A program made the translations under genes and the position numbers. The notes under the pieces were generated by a model, which made no database searches, was not told the origin of the DNA, and saw nothing but the letters and a program-made list of their open reading frames with translations. Source: Heterostelium album PN500 (lineage: Eukaryota; Evosea; Eumycetozoa; Acytosteliales; Acytosteliaceae). Taken from it: a DNA stretch of 64,000 nt. Below are positions 35,601-46,787 of the stretch, piece by piece. The stretch spans positions 62,001 to 126,000 of the forward strand of contig NW_008805074.1 in NCBI RefSeq assembly GCF_000004825.1, written 5' to 3'. Position 1 is the first letter of the stretch. Each line of letters starts with the position of its first letter.

Positions 35601-38394
35601 CGAATTTGATTTCATCCTTAAACAAGTAAGTAACTTATTATTATTGATAAGTGTCAAATTGGTTGAGGAATTGATTAACTAACTTTGTTTTATAATTATA
35701 GAATATATGTTGTATTTTGAAATCAGATAAATTCTTAAAAGTTTATCTAAGTAATTTCCCAATGATAAGCAGTGAATTGTTTGATTCCTCAAAGGCATTG
35801 AACAACTATGAGATGGGTATTCTCTCACACTTTTTCAGATATATCATTACGTTGGTGACAGAACGTTGCTACGTCGGTACTCAAAGTCACATTGAGACGA
35901 TCAAGCATGACATCATCCATCAGTTGTTCATCAAGAATAGAACATTCACCAAGTTGATCATGTTGCTGGGTGTGGAGTTGCGATTCCTCTCTACCACCCA
36001 CAAAGAGATCGAAAAGATACTGGAGGAGGTTGCCATCTTCATACCGCCAACCACTCTCAACGAGCAAGGCAAGTTTGCACTTCGTCCACAGTATCAATCG
36101 TCGTACAACAAATACTACTTTGGCTACTCCACAAAGTATCGTGAGAAAGCTGAGGAAGTCGCCAACAAGCTGAACTCAAAGAATGGCGGTAACAACATCC
36201 GTTCGATACCGACCAAGTTGCTCTCACCGCTCAAGCCAGAGTTTGACGAACTCAACAATGTCTTGGTGTCGCCATACATGTATGAGATTGTCAGATTCTC
36301 GTTGTTGCAATGCGTCGTCTCTGCCGACCTGAAGGACGAGAGCAACATGGACGACTACGACAAGCAGCGTCGCCAGGTCGACCACAACGACACCATCGAC
36401 CATATCATGCATCTCTTGTTGCTGGCTATAGATATGCATCCACAACGCTTGGATTACATCAAGAATCAATGCACGAAAATCGAACCAAACACCAACCTCT
36501 CGATTGTCGACATGTTGGCAATGATCCATTCCGACGCCTCTCGCAAGTTCTTCCATTGCACCACCAAGGCGATACTCGAGCGACTCGACCAACTCGAACA
36601 GCTCTCCAAAGACAACAAACTCACCATTTCCAGCGAGCAAAACGACGATGAGAAGAAACAGATGATGATGAACGCACGGCGAAAGATTCTCGACCAATTC
36701 AATGCGCAACAACAGAACTTCCTTACCACCTCTATGGAGGACTACGACGACGAGGACGAAGAAGACGCGGATATCACCGGTGTGGAGACAACACGTCCAA
36801 CCGATACCAAAGGTGTCTGCATTCTCTGTCGTGAGGAGAACTACATCAACGATGTCAACAATCCAATTGGAAACTTTTGTTACATCCAAAACACCAGACA
36901 TCAACAGATCCTCTTGGAGCGAGCGAGCTTTGATTCATCGTACGCTCTCAAAGATCCGAACGACAGCATTGAGGAGTGTGTATTGTTGAATCCGCCAGCC
37001 TATCATTCCGAAACGATCGCACAGTTCTGTGGTCACTCTGTTCATATCAAGTGTTTCGAGAAGATGGACAAGATCAACAATCAGTTTGTATCATGTCCAC
37101 TCTGTCAGTACTATGCCAACGCTATTCTCCCACCGATTCCCTATGGATTCTCAATCTTTGAGGATAAGGATCAGTCGACCTTCAAGTTTGGCGAAGACTT
37201 TAAAAAGACAAAACTCTACGAGTGCTACGTGGCATTCGGTAAGGTCGTCTACAAGAAGTTCGACCAACAGCCAAAATCCATAATCCGGCTGGCACAGTCC
37301 ACATTGGAGTACTATGAATTCATCTCGCGAAACAACCAGTGGCGTCTACAGTCCGTGTTGGACGAGAAAGCGATTCAATCGCTGCGAAATCTCTTTGATT
37401 TCATTCACATCTATAACACTCTGATCAAAGAGGAAGACAAGGAGAACACAGTGGACATTGACAACAGCTTGCCACTCAACCAAGTACTCAACAGTCTGCT
37501 AAAGTCATTCTCAACATCGAGAGTCAGCAAGTCCGAACAGTATATCGCGTTGGTCAATCAGCTGTACCAACAGATTGTCAACAACTCGCCCGACAATTGT
37601 CCAAAGACAGTGAACTACACTGCACCACAGAGATTCTACAATGAATTGATATTCCTCCGTCAGGTATCGATCATCGAACGTCTCTACCTGACTCGTGCAC
37701 TGCCAATGTACGACCTCAACTCGACGTGTCTTCTCACCGACATGATTAACTTTTTGAATCAACAGGAGATTCGTGACAGTCGTCAGCAACCACTCTGTCA
37801 GAGCTCGTTGGATCTGGCTGCACTTTCCTCGGAGATTCCAAAGCGACAACCACCCAACTTCCACCTGGTGACACTACCCTATAAATACGACCAAGTGATG
37901 ACACTGCAAAAGGTATGCAAGAAATGTGGAAAGTCACCACCCCGCAAGGAGCAATCGCTCTGTCTTGTGTGCGGTCGAATGATATGCACAGGCTCGGCAT
38001 GCTGTGTCGACGAGAAGAAAGTCAGTGAACTCTCTTCGCATCTAAACGAGTGTAGCGGTGACACCGGTCTCTACCTACTCATTGAGCACTGTGCAGTGAT
38101 AATCATCGTTGATTCTGGATTAGATTTCCTCGGATCACCTTATTTAGATGCCCATGGTGAAGAAGATTCCAGTCTAAAGAGAGGTGTACCATTATTGTAA
38201 GTTAACTAATTATCTATCAAATTCAAAATCATCTATATACTAATCTAATAACAAATCTAATCAACTATATATATAGTTTATCTAAAGATCGTTATAATTT
38301 GATAAACAATATCGTTTTAAAGGCAAACGGTCCAAAAGTAATCGGTCCAACCATGAGATATGCATTACAAAATGTTGTAAGAGGTCTAAATTAA
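32617..38394 (+). CDS. UBR-box E3 ubiquitin ligase (N-recognin type)
   Basis: Seven exons (32617-33459, 33543-33974, 34037-34806, 34891-35097, 35163-35625, 35702-38196, 38277-38394), 1775 residues, close to UBR1/2 length. An Asn-rich then acidic N-terminus precedes the UBR box at about 298-366 (CGTVFKSGEWGFQCKQC, CEPCFRDSNHEGHD, GCCDCGDSDSWK, FCSKH), which binds destabilising N-terminal residues. A RING-like region starts at about 1278 (CILCREEN ... CGHSVHIKCF ... CPLC), with a long insert between zinc ligands as in UBR proteins. The C-terminal autoinhibitory zinc region (CKKCGKS, CLVCGRMIC, AHGEED, LKRG) ends the protein. I cannot see a clear ClpS-like N-domain, so UBR1/2 versus UBR3 type stays open. 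Confidence 0.93.
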
Positions 38395-38501
38395 ACTATT
38401 ATTATATTATATTATTCTTTTTTTTTTTAAATAAATTATTATGTTTGTTTATTACTCGATTTGGATTATTATTATTTATAAATATGATTGTTTTGTTTTG
38501 T

Positions 38502-39005
38502 TTAACTACATCCACTTGAACCTGGTGTACTTCCACATGCACCACCACCACAACAACCCTCTGGAATTGTAATTGGTCCTTTTGCTTGTCTAACTCTCTT
38601 CTTTGGTTGATCACCAACAAATTCATATAATCTCTCTGTTCCTATTTTATTTTCTTTTCTAATATTTAATGCTACGTGTATTGTGTTTATATATTGATAT
38701 TGAACAACATATTAGATTTGATTTGATTAGATCAAGATAGGATGTATGTTTATCTTACCAAATTTAGTATCAGTTTTCTTTACGGCTTGAATTGTACTTG
38801 TTAATAAAAAGTCGGATACAGCATCGGCATGTTGTACCATTTCGTCGATCTTTACTGGGTCTTCAACTGATTTGTTCTCTCTGTATTGTGTACGTGCTTG
38901 TTGAGTAACTTTTGCAAGAGTTGCTTTATCATTATTGAAAACTAACTTTTCAGTTCTCAACAATCTCATATATGATCCAATAACTCTACTTCTTAGTTGA
39001 TTCAT
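38502..39005 (-). CDS. LYR-motif protein, LYRM7/Mzm1-like complex III assembly factor
   Basis: Two exons (39005-38759, 38641-38502), 128 residues. The N-terminal helix carries an LYR-like motif (SYMRLLRTEKLVFNND), followed by helices TQYRENKS, KIDEMVQHADAVSDFL and STIQAVK, which match LYRM7, the mitochondrial chaperone that holds the Rieske protein before insertion into complex III. Length fits. A C-terminal extension is unusual: after a basic stretch (QPKKRVRQAKG) it ends in a Cys/Gly-rich tail with CCGGGACG and a final CS. It converges with the UBR gene, about 107 nt from its stop. Confidence 0.8.
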
Positions 39006-39802
39006 TTTCTATCTCTTATCTGCTCTTCTCTTTCTAAATACAAGTACAATAATTAATTAATTTTATAAACAGCTGCAACGAATAGAATGCAATGCTAAAC
39101 ACAAAAATCAAAAATAAATTAATGACGAATCGATTGCTCAATACTTTTTGCAAAAAACTTGGTTTTTTTGTTTTTGGAACTGTGTTCCAAGGAAAACTAG
39201 GTCAAGCCTGTATTTTTGTTGTTAATAACAAATCTATCTGCTCTATCATAAAGAAATAATAATTCTTTTTTGGAAATTAATGATTTACTTAATCAAAAAT
39301 GAAACTCTGTTCATGAACCCAGACTGAAAATTAATCTCCAAGTAAAAAGTATTTCTATATCTTTTTCCGTTTACACATTACATTACATTAACTTAAAAAA
39401 CAACCAATAATCATACTTGAGATAGATCCCCAAAAATACTCTTTACTTCAACTTATTATTATACTGAAGTATAATATATAAAAAATGATTTTATTCAATT
39501 TTTTTAAAGATTGGAATTCCAAACTACTTACATTTCTTTGAAATAAACATCAAAACAAATATAATAGATATTGGAGTGAAGGACAACCGACATTATCAAT
39601 AATGCAAAAAAAAAAAAATGAACATAATTTTGAAACGACATTTATTCAATAGAGGTCGACTTTTTTTTTTTATTTTATTTTTTTTTAATGTTAAAATTAC
39701 ACTCATTTTTCATAAAATAGATAGATTTTATTTCGATATTTATATATATATATCTGTATATTAAAGTAAAGATTAACAAGCTAGTAGTACTATTACTTAA
39801 AG
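39006..39802. other. Divergent intergenic region
   Basis: About 800 nt between LYRM7-like and PGAP2-like genes. A short perfect stem TTGGAA...TTCCAA (about 39173-39190) in a somewhat GC-richer stretch is the only structure I notice. Confidence 0.5.
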
Positions 39803-40712
39803 ATGGCATTGAAATTTCCAGCTAGTTTACTACCACTTAGTTATGGTATCATTACTATGACATCGTTCATCTTGACACTGGTGTTGGCATACTACTTGCA
39901 TTTCGAGCGTGTCACCAAGACACATTGTAAACTCTACGAATTCCTCCCATCGATTTCATCGACAATCGGTGACTTCTCGCCAGAGATGAATATCTACCGT
40001 TATGGAATGGCGCTCACCAGTGGTTTGCGTCTGGCTACGATCTACTTGAATCACCACGTAGCGCTAGACGACCGTGCCGCTCTCCTCAACCTGAACAACG
40101 CCAACTCTGGCGCCGTTGCCGAATCGATGCGTAAACTCGCCTTCTTGATCCCAGTGTCAACAGTTCTCGATACTCTCCGTGTGTTTGCTGCGGGTGGTTG
40201 GATCTACATCTCGTCGAGCGAAGCACTGTTCCCTCATCAAGTTGGATTCGTCAGCTACGTCATCTTCTCGTTTGCCTTTATGTATACACACGCAGCTGTG
40301 TTGTATCACTCAAAGATCAAGTACAGACATAACCCTAACGGCAACAGGACATTCACTCAACTCATCACCGGCAGCTACAGCTCCAAGACACAAAAGGATC
40401 TGTTCGCCTTCAAGTGGAAGTGTCTACTCGGTATCTCTCATTTCCTTCTATTCGTTGGTTCATTAAAGTATTTCGTTGATCATACATTCTATTGTGTTTA
40501 TCTTTGTAAGTAGCAGTAACAAAATACAAACAATCAAATCAAAATCAAATCATTTAACAATCCTTTTTTTAAAAAATTATAACATAACAGCATATAGTAA
40601 ATATTCAATTTTCGAATGGTTATTGGCATTCACCAATGTTGGATATGATACATTGACTTATCTTGAATTCGAAGGACTTTACTTTACTTTACACAAAGAA
40701 AAAAGCTTTTAA
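39803..40712 (+). CDS. PGAP2/FRAG1-like membrane protein
   Basis: Two exons (39803-40505, 40591-40712), 274 residues. Hydrophobic segments: SYGIITMTSFILTLVLAYYL, LAFLIPVSTVLDTLRVFA, FVSYVIFSFAFMYTHAAVLY, LLGISHFLLFVGSLKYFV and a C-terminal segment ending near DTLTYLEFEG. The motif LPSISSTIGDFSPEMNIYRYG is the conserved loop of the FRAG1/DRAM/Sfk1 superfamily; the sequence is closest to PGAP2, the Golgi protein that acts in GPI-anchor fatty-acid remodelling. A DRAM-like assignment cannot be excluded. The donor sits inside a frame with a stop just downstream (LCK*), and the exon 2 join SYSKYSIFEWLLAF restores the frame. Confidence 0.8.
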
Positions 40713-41062
40713 ATTTTAGAATACATTAATTATAACAATACAATACTATACTATCATTTCAGAAAAGCATAACCTATATTATTCATAATAACTTTAATTG
40801 TCCACCAAATTAATTAACATTGAATGTTACCGTTATAATTTTGAACTTCTTTGAATTATTTGAAAACATTTGTTTTTAATTATTTTTTTATTTTTGCAAT
40901 TTTTTTTTTCAATTTTATTTTTTCTAAATTTTTTTTTAGTTTTCATTATATTTTTTTTAACAAAAAATTACGAGAGATATAGAATTATAATTAGAGAGAA
41001 AGATAAGAGTGATAAAGAAAAAGATTTAAACAATCTATGACTAATATATATTTGTGTTTGAA

Positions 41063-41149
41063 AGTGGGGCTGTGGCCATAAAAGTCGGCATCAGCTAAGA
41101 AGTGTGTAATAACTTACCCACCTAATGAATATATATAATAACTAGTCAT
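41063..41149 (+). pseudogene. Degenerate large-subunit rRNA fragment
   Basis: GTGGCCATAAAAGTCGGCATC, AGCTAAGAAGTGTGTAATAA and the following CTTACCCACCTAATGAA align with the nuclear LSU rRNA stretch GTGGCCATGGAAGTCGGAATCCGCTAAGGAGTGTGTAACAACTC... (from memory of eukaryotic LSU). Over the core 48 nt about 39 match. The pattern follows the eukaryotic, not the bacterial or mitochondrial, sequence. It is flanked by unrelated AT-rich DNA, so it is a fossil fragment and not a functional rRNA gene. Confidence 0.7.
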
Positions 41150-41437
41150 ATAATAATAACTAAATCTTTTCTTTCTTTTTTTCTTTCTATCTATTTTATC
41201 TTTTTATTAAATAATATTCTCAATCATGATCATCCTTGTCTAATCTAACAATTAGATAATTTTTTTTTTTTTTCTTTTTTTATCTTTTTTTTTTTGTTTT
41301 TTTTTGAGAGAACAAAGTTTTGATTTAATAAAACACAAAAATATTGATTAAAATGCTCACTATTCATTCAATTAACATATATTAGACTAAGCTTAAGAGA
41401 GATAAATTATTTATTGACAAGAGCACAGAGAAAAATT

Positions 41438-41451
41438 TGTATTGATAACGT
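41438..41451. repeat. 14-bp perfect palindrome
   Basis: AACGTGATCACGTT is its own reverse complement. It lies about 620 nt upstream of the L12 start codon. It could be a dimer-binding site; function unknown. Confidence 0.6.
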
Positions 41452-42066
41452 GATCACGTTGACCGCAAAGGTCTCTTTTTACATAATTTTTACAAAACTA
41501 TGTAAGAGATTTTGAATTTTGAGCATTTTTTTTCTTTTTTTTTTTGGCACTTTTCATTTTTTTTAATTTTTTTTATTTTTCTCAATTTTTTTGATTTTCG
41601 TTGAGTATACAACGCGAAACCCACTTATTTTTTGTCTTTAGCTTGAAGCACATAGTTAGTGATATGTATGTAGTTAGTTAATAATTTTTTTGAAAGTAAA
41701 GTAAAAGAAGTTTAAGCAGTATCAATTATCAATTATCAATCATCTTATTCGTCAGATAAAATAATAATACATCTACATCTTTCTTTTGTTTTAAAAATAG
41801 AAACAAAATAAATTTAATACAAAATAATTAGATTAGAAAGATACAGATTTTAAGAATAATTATTATTATAATTATCATGACAACAACAATGAATAAGATG
41901 ATTTAGTTAGTTTGTTTCAAGTTTAAAACAAATCTATAGAATGACGATGATGGATGATGATTGATTTAGAATATGCTTATTGCTTCTTCTATGTTACTTC
42001 AAAGAACAAGTTAATAGTTTAGTGAATAATAATATTTACTTTTTTTTTTTTTGTTTAGAATTTAAA

Positions 42067-42564
42067 ATGCCTCCCAAGATCGATCCATCTGAGAAAGTCG
42101 AAGTTTTCCTCCGTGTTGCTGGTGGTGAAACTGGTGCTATGTCAACCCTTGCCCCAAAGATGGGTCCACTTGGTGTCTCCCCAAAGAAGGTTGGTGATGA
42201 TATCGCCAAGGGAACCCAAGCCTGGAAGGGTTTGAAGGTCCAAGTCAAGTTGACCATCCAAAACAGAGTTGCCACTGTTGAAGTCCTCCCATCCGCTTCA
42301 GCTCTCATCATCAAGGCTTTGAAGGAGCCACCCAGAGACAGAAAGAAGGAGAAGAACATCAAGCATCACGGTAGTGTCCCATTCGAGGAGATCATCAAGA
42401 TTGCCAAGACCATGAGATTCAAGTCCATGGCCATTGACTTCCAATCCACCGTTCTCGAAATTTTGGGTACCGCCAACTCCATCGGTTGCAAGGTCAACGG
42501 AAAGTCCCCACGTGACATCCAACAACAAATCAAGGATGGTACTTTGGCTTGCCCAGAGAACTAA
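42067..42564 (+). CDS. rpl12: 60S ribosomal protein L12 (uL11)
   Basis: 165 residues, matching eukaryotic L12 throughout: [41 protein letters not shown]-type motif (here [19 protein letters not shown]), then [15 protein letters not shown] and the C-terminal [15 protein letters not shown]. It binds the GTPase-associated region of large-subunit rRNA and the P-stalk. The start at 42067 was chosen because it gives the canonical N-terminus; the frame stays open upstream through non-conserved sequence. A 5'-leader intron ending at 42058 is likely. Codon use is strongly biased (AAG, ATC, GTC, CCA), as expected for a highly expressed gene. Confidence 0.97.
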   Translation: MPPKIDPSEKVEVFLRVAGGETGAMSTLAPKMGPLGVSPKKVGDDIAKGTQAWKGLKVQVKLTIQNRVATVEVLPSASALIIKALKEPPRDRKKEKNIKHHGSVPFEEIIKIAKTMRFKSMAIDFQSTVLEILGTANSIGCKVNGKSPRDIQQQIKDGTLACPEN

Positions 42565-42732
42565 ATGAAAACACAACTTTCAAAATAAAATTGGGTTTTT
42601 TAAATTGAATCAAAACTAAAATAATAATAATAGAATATTATAAGTCTGTACTTCTTGATTGACTGGTTTGTTTTTAGTAGTTGAAAATAAATGGAATAGT
42701 ATTTGTTTTTATTTATGTTTATTGTCAATGGT

Positions 42733-43507
42733 TTATTTAACATTTCGCTTTACTATGTCAATAAAATATTTATGGAATCGGTTGTCATTTGTCAACTCTG
42801 GATGGAAAACTGTTGTTACCATATTCTTGTAAGAGACACCTGTGATGATGGTTTCAGTTGTTTTATCCTTCTTTACATGTTGGAATTCTCCTAGAATCTT
42901 TATTTCTGGGTTATTCACAGAGAGTATAGCTGGTGCTCTGATAAAAATACCGGGGAAATCTACAACTTCACCGTGATCCTCTCCACCAATCTTTAATTTC
43001 AAAACTGTTTCAAAACTATTAATCTGTCTACCAAAGTAGTTTCTACTGATTGTTAAATCTAATCCACCTATTAATGTTTGTCTAAATTGATTGTATTTTT
43101 CAATTAGATTAGTTAATTTGTTAAAGTTTCATTCTAAAAAAAAACATTGTTTTATTTAATATTTACCCTCCTTGTTTTTGTTTTTCTACATTATCACTTA
43201 ACATGATACAACCTGCACAAGTACCATATACTGATACACCTTCTTTATGTACCAGATCTTTGATTAGTGGGAATAACTCTGGGTCGTTGGAAGCAATGAT
43301 TGCCATGGCAGTACTCTCGCCACCAGGTAGAATCAATCCATGTGGTTTATATTGTTTGATTTGTGCTGATGATCTGAGCTCTTGACATTGAGCACCGAGT
43401 GATCTGATCATATTTACATGTTCAATGAATCCACCTTGCAAGGCCAGAACTCCTATTCGCAATGATTTATTATCAATTACATTATCGCTTAAGATGATTG
43501 GTTCCAT
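42733..43507 (-). CDS. pdx2: PLP synthase glutaminase subunit Pdx2
   Basis: Class I glutamine amidotransferase that supplies ammonia to Pdx1 for making pyridoxal 5'-phosphate (vitamin B6). Two exons (43507-43167, 43081-42733), 229 residues. It starts with RIGVLALQGGFIEH, then LPGGEST (oxyanion region), the nucleophile C97 in VYGTCAGC, NYFGRQINSFE after the splice, and the His/Glu pair H207/E209 in FHPELT. The second acceptor (AATTTAG at 43082) was chosen because it gives the family's GGQTLIGGLD junction in frame; using the earlier AG runs into a stop. It is divergent from pdx1, about 1.7 kb away. Confidence 0.95.
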
Positions 43508-45213
43508 ATTTTTATGTTTTCTAATACTAATTTAATTTAATTTTATTTTATCAGCAAAGTTCAAAAAAAACAATTTATTTTAATAAGATTAAAGTAAAGA
43601 TGATGTGGGTAGTTTGGTGAAAGTGAAAAGACGTGTTTTTTTTCCCAGGGAACTTGAAATTGAGTAAAAGTTAAGATGGTGTGAAATTTCAAAATTAGCT
43701 GTTGCAAAAATTAAGATGAACAGAAGAAATCTTCTAGATATTATTAATTTGTGATGGAATAGAATAGAATGGAATAGAACAGAATGGAATGAATTATAAT
43801 TTTCTATAAATGTATGATGGTGTGTATTTTGGTGAAAAAAGATAATGACTCAGAATCAGATTGTAATGTTGAATTGAAATTGAATTGTTAATGTTGTTGA
43901 TTCCAAAAAAAAAAAAAAAACGATTATCAAAAATAGTAATGAATGATTGGTTTGGTTTTGAAAAGGAGTGGGTGTTTGGAATATTTAATTAAAGTGATAA
44001 ATATAGATGTGAATCTACAATTTGAAGGTAGAAGAGGGGGGAGGTGTAGATGATCCTTCTTACTATCGAATGGTAGAATATGATTCTGTGTGTGGGAAAT
44101 TCTGTTTGTTAATGTTGTAAGTTTGTTTTTGTTGTTTAAGAGTTTGTTTATTGAGAGATAGTGGAGTATTATTAGCCAGTTATTAAATGCAAAAAAAAAA
44201 ACAAAAAATAAATAAACTAACTAACTATTCAAATTGCCTCTTCAGTGTGTTGATTTACAAAAATTAGATAATTAAAAAATAATGGCGAATCAATGGTTAG
44301 ACGGGTGGTCTACTGATTTGATTGATATCTTTGTTGGTAATATTGCATGATTTAATAAATGTGTGAATGTTGTCTGGGAATCATGTTCCAAATAGGGTGC
44401 GAAGAGGCGACAAGTGAATATGAATTTTTAATTTGATAAAAGTATAATGAATTTTTTGTTTTTCTTTTTTGTTTTTTGTGATCAACTGCCCCACAAACAC
44501 ACCACATATTATAAAAAATAAAAATTAAAAAAAAAATCTTGTGAAAAAGTTCGGACCTATTTATTGTCTGCAAATGTAAAAAAAAAATGTAATAGGAGCT
44601 CCAAAAACAACATGCATGGAAGGCACTTAAAAATTTGTTGTTAATTTAATAGCAAAAATATATTAAAAATAAAATTAAAAATTAATTTTATTCATTTTCA
44701 TACACTTACTTATAAGACTAAAATATTTCGCATTCAATTCCAATCATCGAACCATTCAATACAATTCACACACATATCATATTTCTCTTTCTAAAAATAA
44801 TTACTTAGAAAAAAGACTCTTTTACAACTCCAACTTCTATTTATACATATATTAAATAGTCAAACATTATACACAATATTTTTTTTTAATATTGCCACTC
44901 AAAATTAAAATTTTTTTTTTAATTACCATATACAGGTTAGTTTTTCAATAATAAAAAAACTTTTAATTACCAAATCGGATATTTCAATATGATGACAACA
45001 AATACTGGATTTCTACAGTTTAAATTAACATAACATCATCATGGAAATGAATATGTTAAACATTTCTTGGAATTGGATTTTAATAACTAAAAAGATTTGG
45101 ATTCTATATGGATCGGAATGAATATATTATAAATGAAAATAGAAAATATGAATATTAATTCATAAAAATACTGTACTTCCAATTTTATTAGATAAAACAT
45201 ATATACATATAAA
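43508..45213. other. Divergent region between pdx2 and pdx1
   Basis: About 1.7 kb shared by the two PLP synthase genes, mostly A/T-rich with some G-rich stretches (about 43960-44110). It includes the possible mini gene at 44282-44436. A coding-like but start-less stretch (VDDPSYYRMVEYDSVCG, about 44049-44098) precedes it. Confidence 0.4.
44282..44436 (+). CDS. Possible two-exon micro-protein, 31 residues
   Basis: An ATG in good A-rich context (AAAATAATGG) opens MANQWLDGWSTDLIDIFV. A GT donor at 44337 and the AG of CCAAATAG at 44395 would join GCEEATSEYEFLI and a stop (exons 44282-44336, 44396-44436). The first exon has balanced, protein-like composition. The total is very short and may be chance; I list it as a possible gene only. 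Confidence 0.25.
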
Positions 45214-46137
45214 ATGGAATCAAATCAAGATATTTCAACTACTACCACTACTGCACCAGTTGTTCAAGTTTCTACATTCAAAACAAAGGCATCACTCGCT
45301 CAAATGTTAAAGGGTGGTGTTATTATGGATGTAGTTACTCCGGAGCAAGCTAGAATCGCAGAGGAAGCTGGTGCCGTCGCCGTCATGGCATTGGAGAAGA
45401 TCCCAGCTGATATTAGACATTTCGGTGGTGTCGCTCGTATGAGTGATCCACATATGATCAAGGGTATTATGGAGGCCGTCACCATTCCAGTTATGGCCAA
45501 GGTTCGTATCGGACACTTTGTAGAGGCTCAGATTATCCAGGCGATCGGAGTAGACTACATCGACGAATCGGAAGTTCTAACTATTGCCGACGAGGAGAAT
45601 CACATCAATAAGAATAAGTTTGACGTTCCATTCGTTTGTGGATGTCGTAATTTGGGAGAGGCATTGCGTCGTATTGCCGAGGGTGCAGCGATGATTCGTA
45701 CCAAGGGAGAAGCCGGTACTGGTAACGTTGTTGAGGCCGTTCGTCACGCACGTTCAGTGAACCGTGAGATCAAGCGTTTGACTACAATGGACGACGACGA
45801 GCTCTACAGCTACGCCAAAGAGATTCAAGCACCGTTGGAGTTGGTCAAGGAGGTCAAGAGATTGGGTCGTTTGCCAGTGGTCAACTTTGCTGCCGGTGGT
45901 GTTGCTACACCAGCCGACGCTGCATTGATGATGCAACTTGGTATGGATGGTGTATTCGTAGGATCTGGAATCTTCAAGAGTGGTGACCCAATCAAGCGTG
46001 CCAAGGCAATCGTACAAGCCGTCACTCACTTCAACGATCCAGCTAAAATCGCTGAACTCTCTGAGAATCTCGGTGAAGCAATGGTTGGAATCAACACTGA
46101 CAATATCAAAGAAGAATGGGCAAAGAAAGAGAAGTAA
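45214..46137 (+). CDS. pdx1: PLP synthase subunit Pdx1
   Basis: Condenses ribose 5-phosphate, glyceraldehyde 3-phosphate and ammonia into pyridoxal 5'-phosphate. Single exon, 307 residues, as in the PdxS/SNZ family. D38 (MDVVTP), K95 ([10 protein letters not shown]) and K163 ([10 protein letters not shown]) fit the catalytic Asp and the two Schiff-base lysines by spacing to the bacterial enzyme. [16 protein letters not shown] and the phosphate-binding GVFVGSGIF are present. A 20-residue Thr-rich N-terminal extension precedes the TIM barrel. Pdx1 forms a dodecamer that carries up to twelve Pdx2 subunits; the genes are divergent neighbours here. Confidence 0.97.
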   Translation: MESNQDISTTTTTAPVVQVSTFKTKASLAQMLKGGVIMDVVTPEQARIAEEAGAVAVMALEKIPADIRHFGGVARMSDPHMIKGIMEAVTIPVMAKVRIGHFVEAQIIQAIGVDYIDESEVLTIADEENHINKNKFDVPFVCGCRNLGEALRRIAEGAAMIRTKGEAGTGNVVEAVRHARSVNREIKRLTTMDDDELYSYAKEIQAPLELVKEVKRLGRLPVVNFAAGGVATPADAALMMQLGMDGVFVGSGIFKSGDPIKRAKAIVQAVTHFNDPAKIAELSENLGEAMVGINTDNIKEEWAKKEK

Positions 46138-46787
46138 TATATAAGAAAAACAAACATTTAAAATAAATTTATAAATTTTTTTCTTTTTTTAAAAATAATA
46201 TTAACAAAAAAAAAACATAACAACAACTAAACATAATATGATCATGATCTAAGGTTTCAAAAAACAATTGTTTTGATATATCTAGTTAAGAATAGAAATA
46301 GGTTACTATATTATGATATGAGAGTAATTAAATTTAAAATATGGATTGAAATAAAGAATAAGGATATTAATAAAAATGATTATTCTAATTTGGAATCAGA
46401 AGTAGTTTGATCATAATCTAAAGTAATATCGATCGAATAATGATAAAAAAATCATTTGTAAATAAAAATAAAGTGACCAGTGGGGTGTCATTCAAGAATA
46501 AACCTTTCGAAAATTTCGCTTATTCCGGAGTGTGGGAAAAATGATCTTCATAATTCTGTGGTAATTTAAATTAAATTAAATTTTGATTTTGACAATAATA
46601 TAAAAAATATGTTGATTAACAAAAAAAACATTAAACACTTCAAATTTCTATTACAGATATTTGTTTTTATTATTTATTTTTATATAAATAGATAATAATA
46701 TAGAACATATTTTATATATTTAAATAAATAGATTATTAGTTTGTTTTTTTTATTTTAAACAAAAGCTAGCAGCAGAAGAAAAGAAGG
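46138..46787. other. Intergenic upstream of gpi
   Basis: About 650 nt of AT-rich DNA. A GC-richer patch at about 46481-46555 can form a hairpin with GAATAA/TTATTC arms (46506-46535) and lies about 230 nt upstream of the gpi start. It is a weak RNA-gene or control-element candidate. Confidence 0.4.

Larger units (their letters stand above)
40713..42066. other. Intergenic with an rRNA-like fossil
   Basis: About 1.35 kb. It contains the large-subunit rRNA-like stretch at 41063-41149, a perfect 14-bp palindrome AACGTGATCACGTT (41438-41451) next to GACCGCAAAGGTC, and a short stem CGTTGAGTATACAACG (about 41599). The last nucleotides TTTGTTTAG (42050-42058) look like the acceptor of an intron in the L12 5' leader. 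Confidence 0.45.

Noticed and set aside
41980-42066. Upstream extension of the L12 frame
   Set aside because: Non-conserved, T-rich and ends in an acceptor-like TTTGTTTAG; the canonical uL11 start is at 42067.
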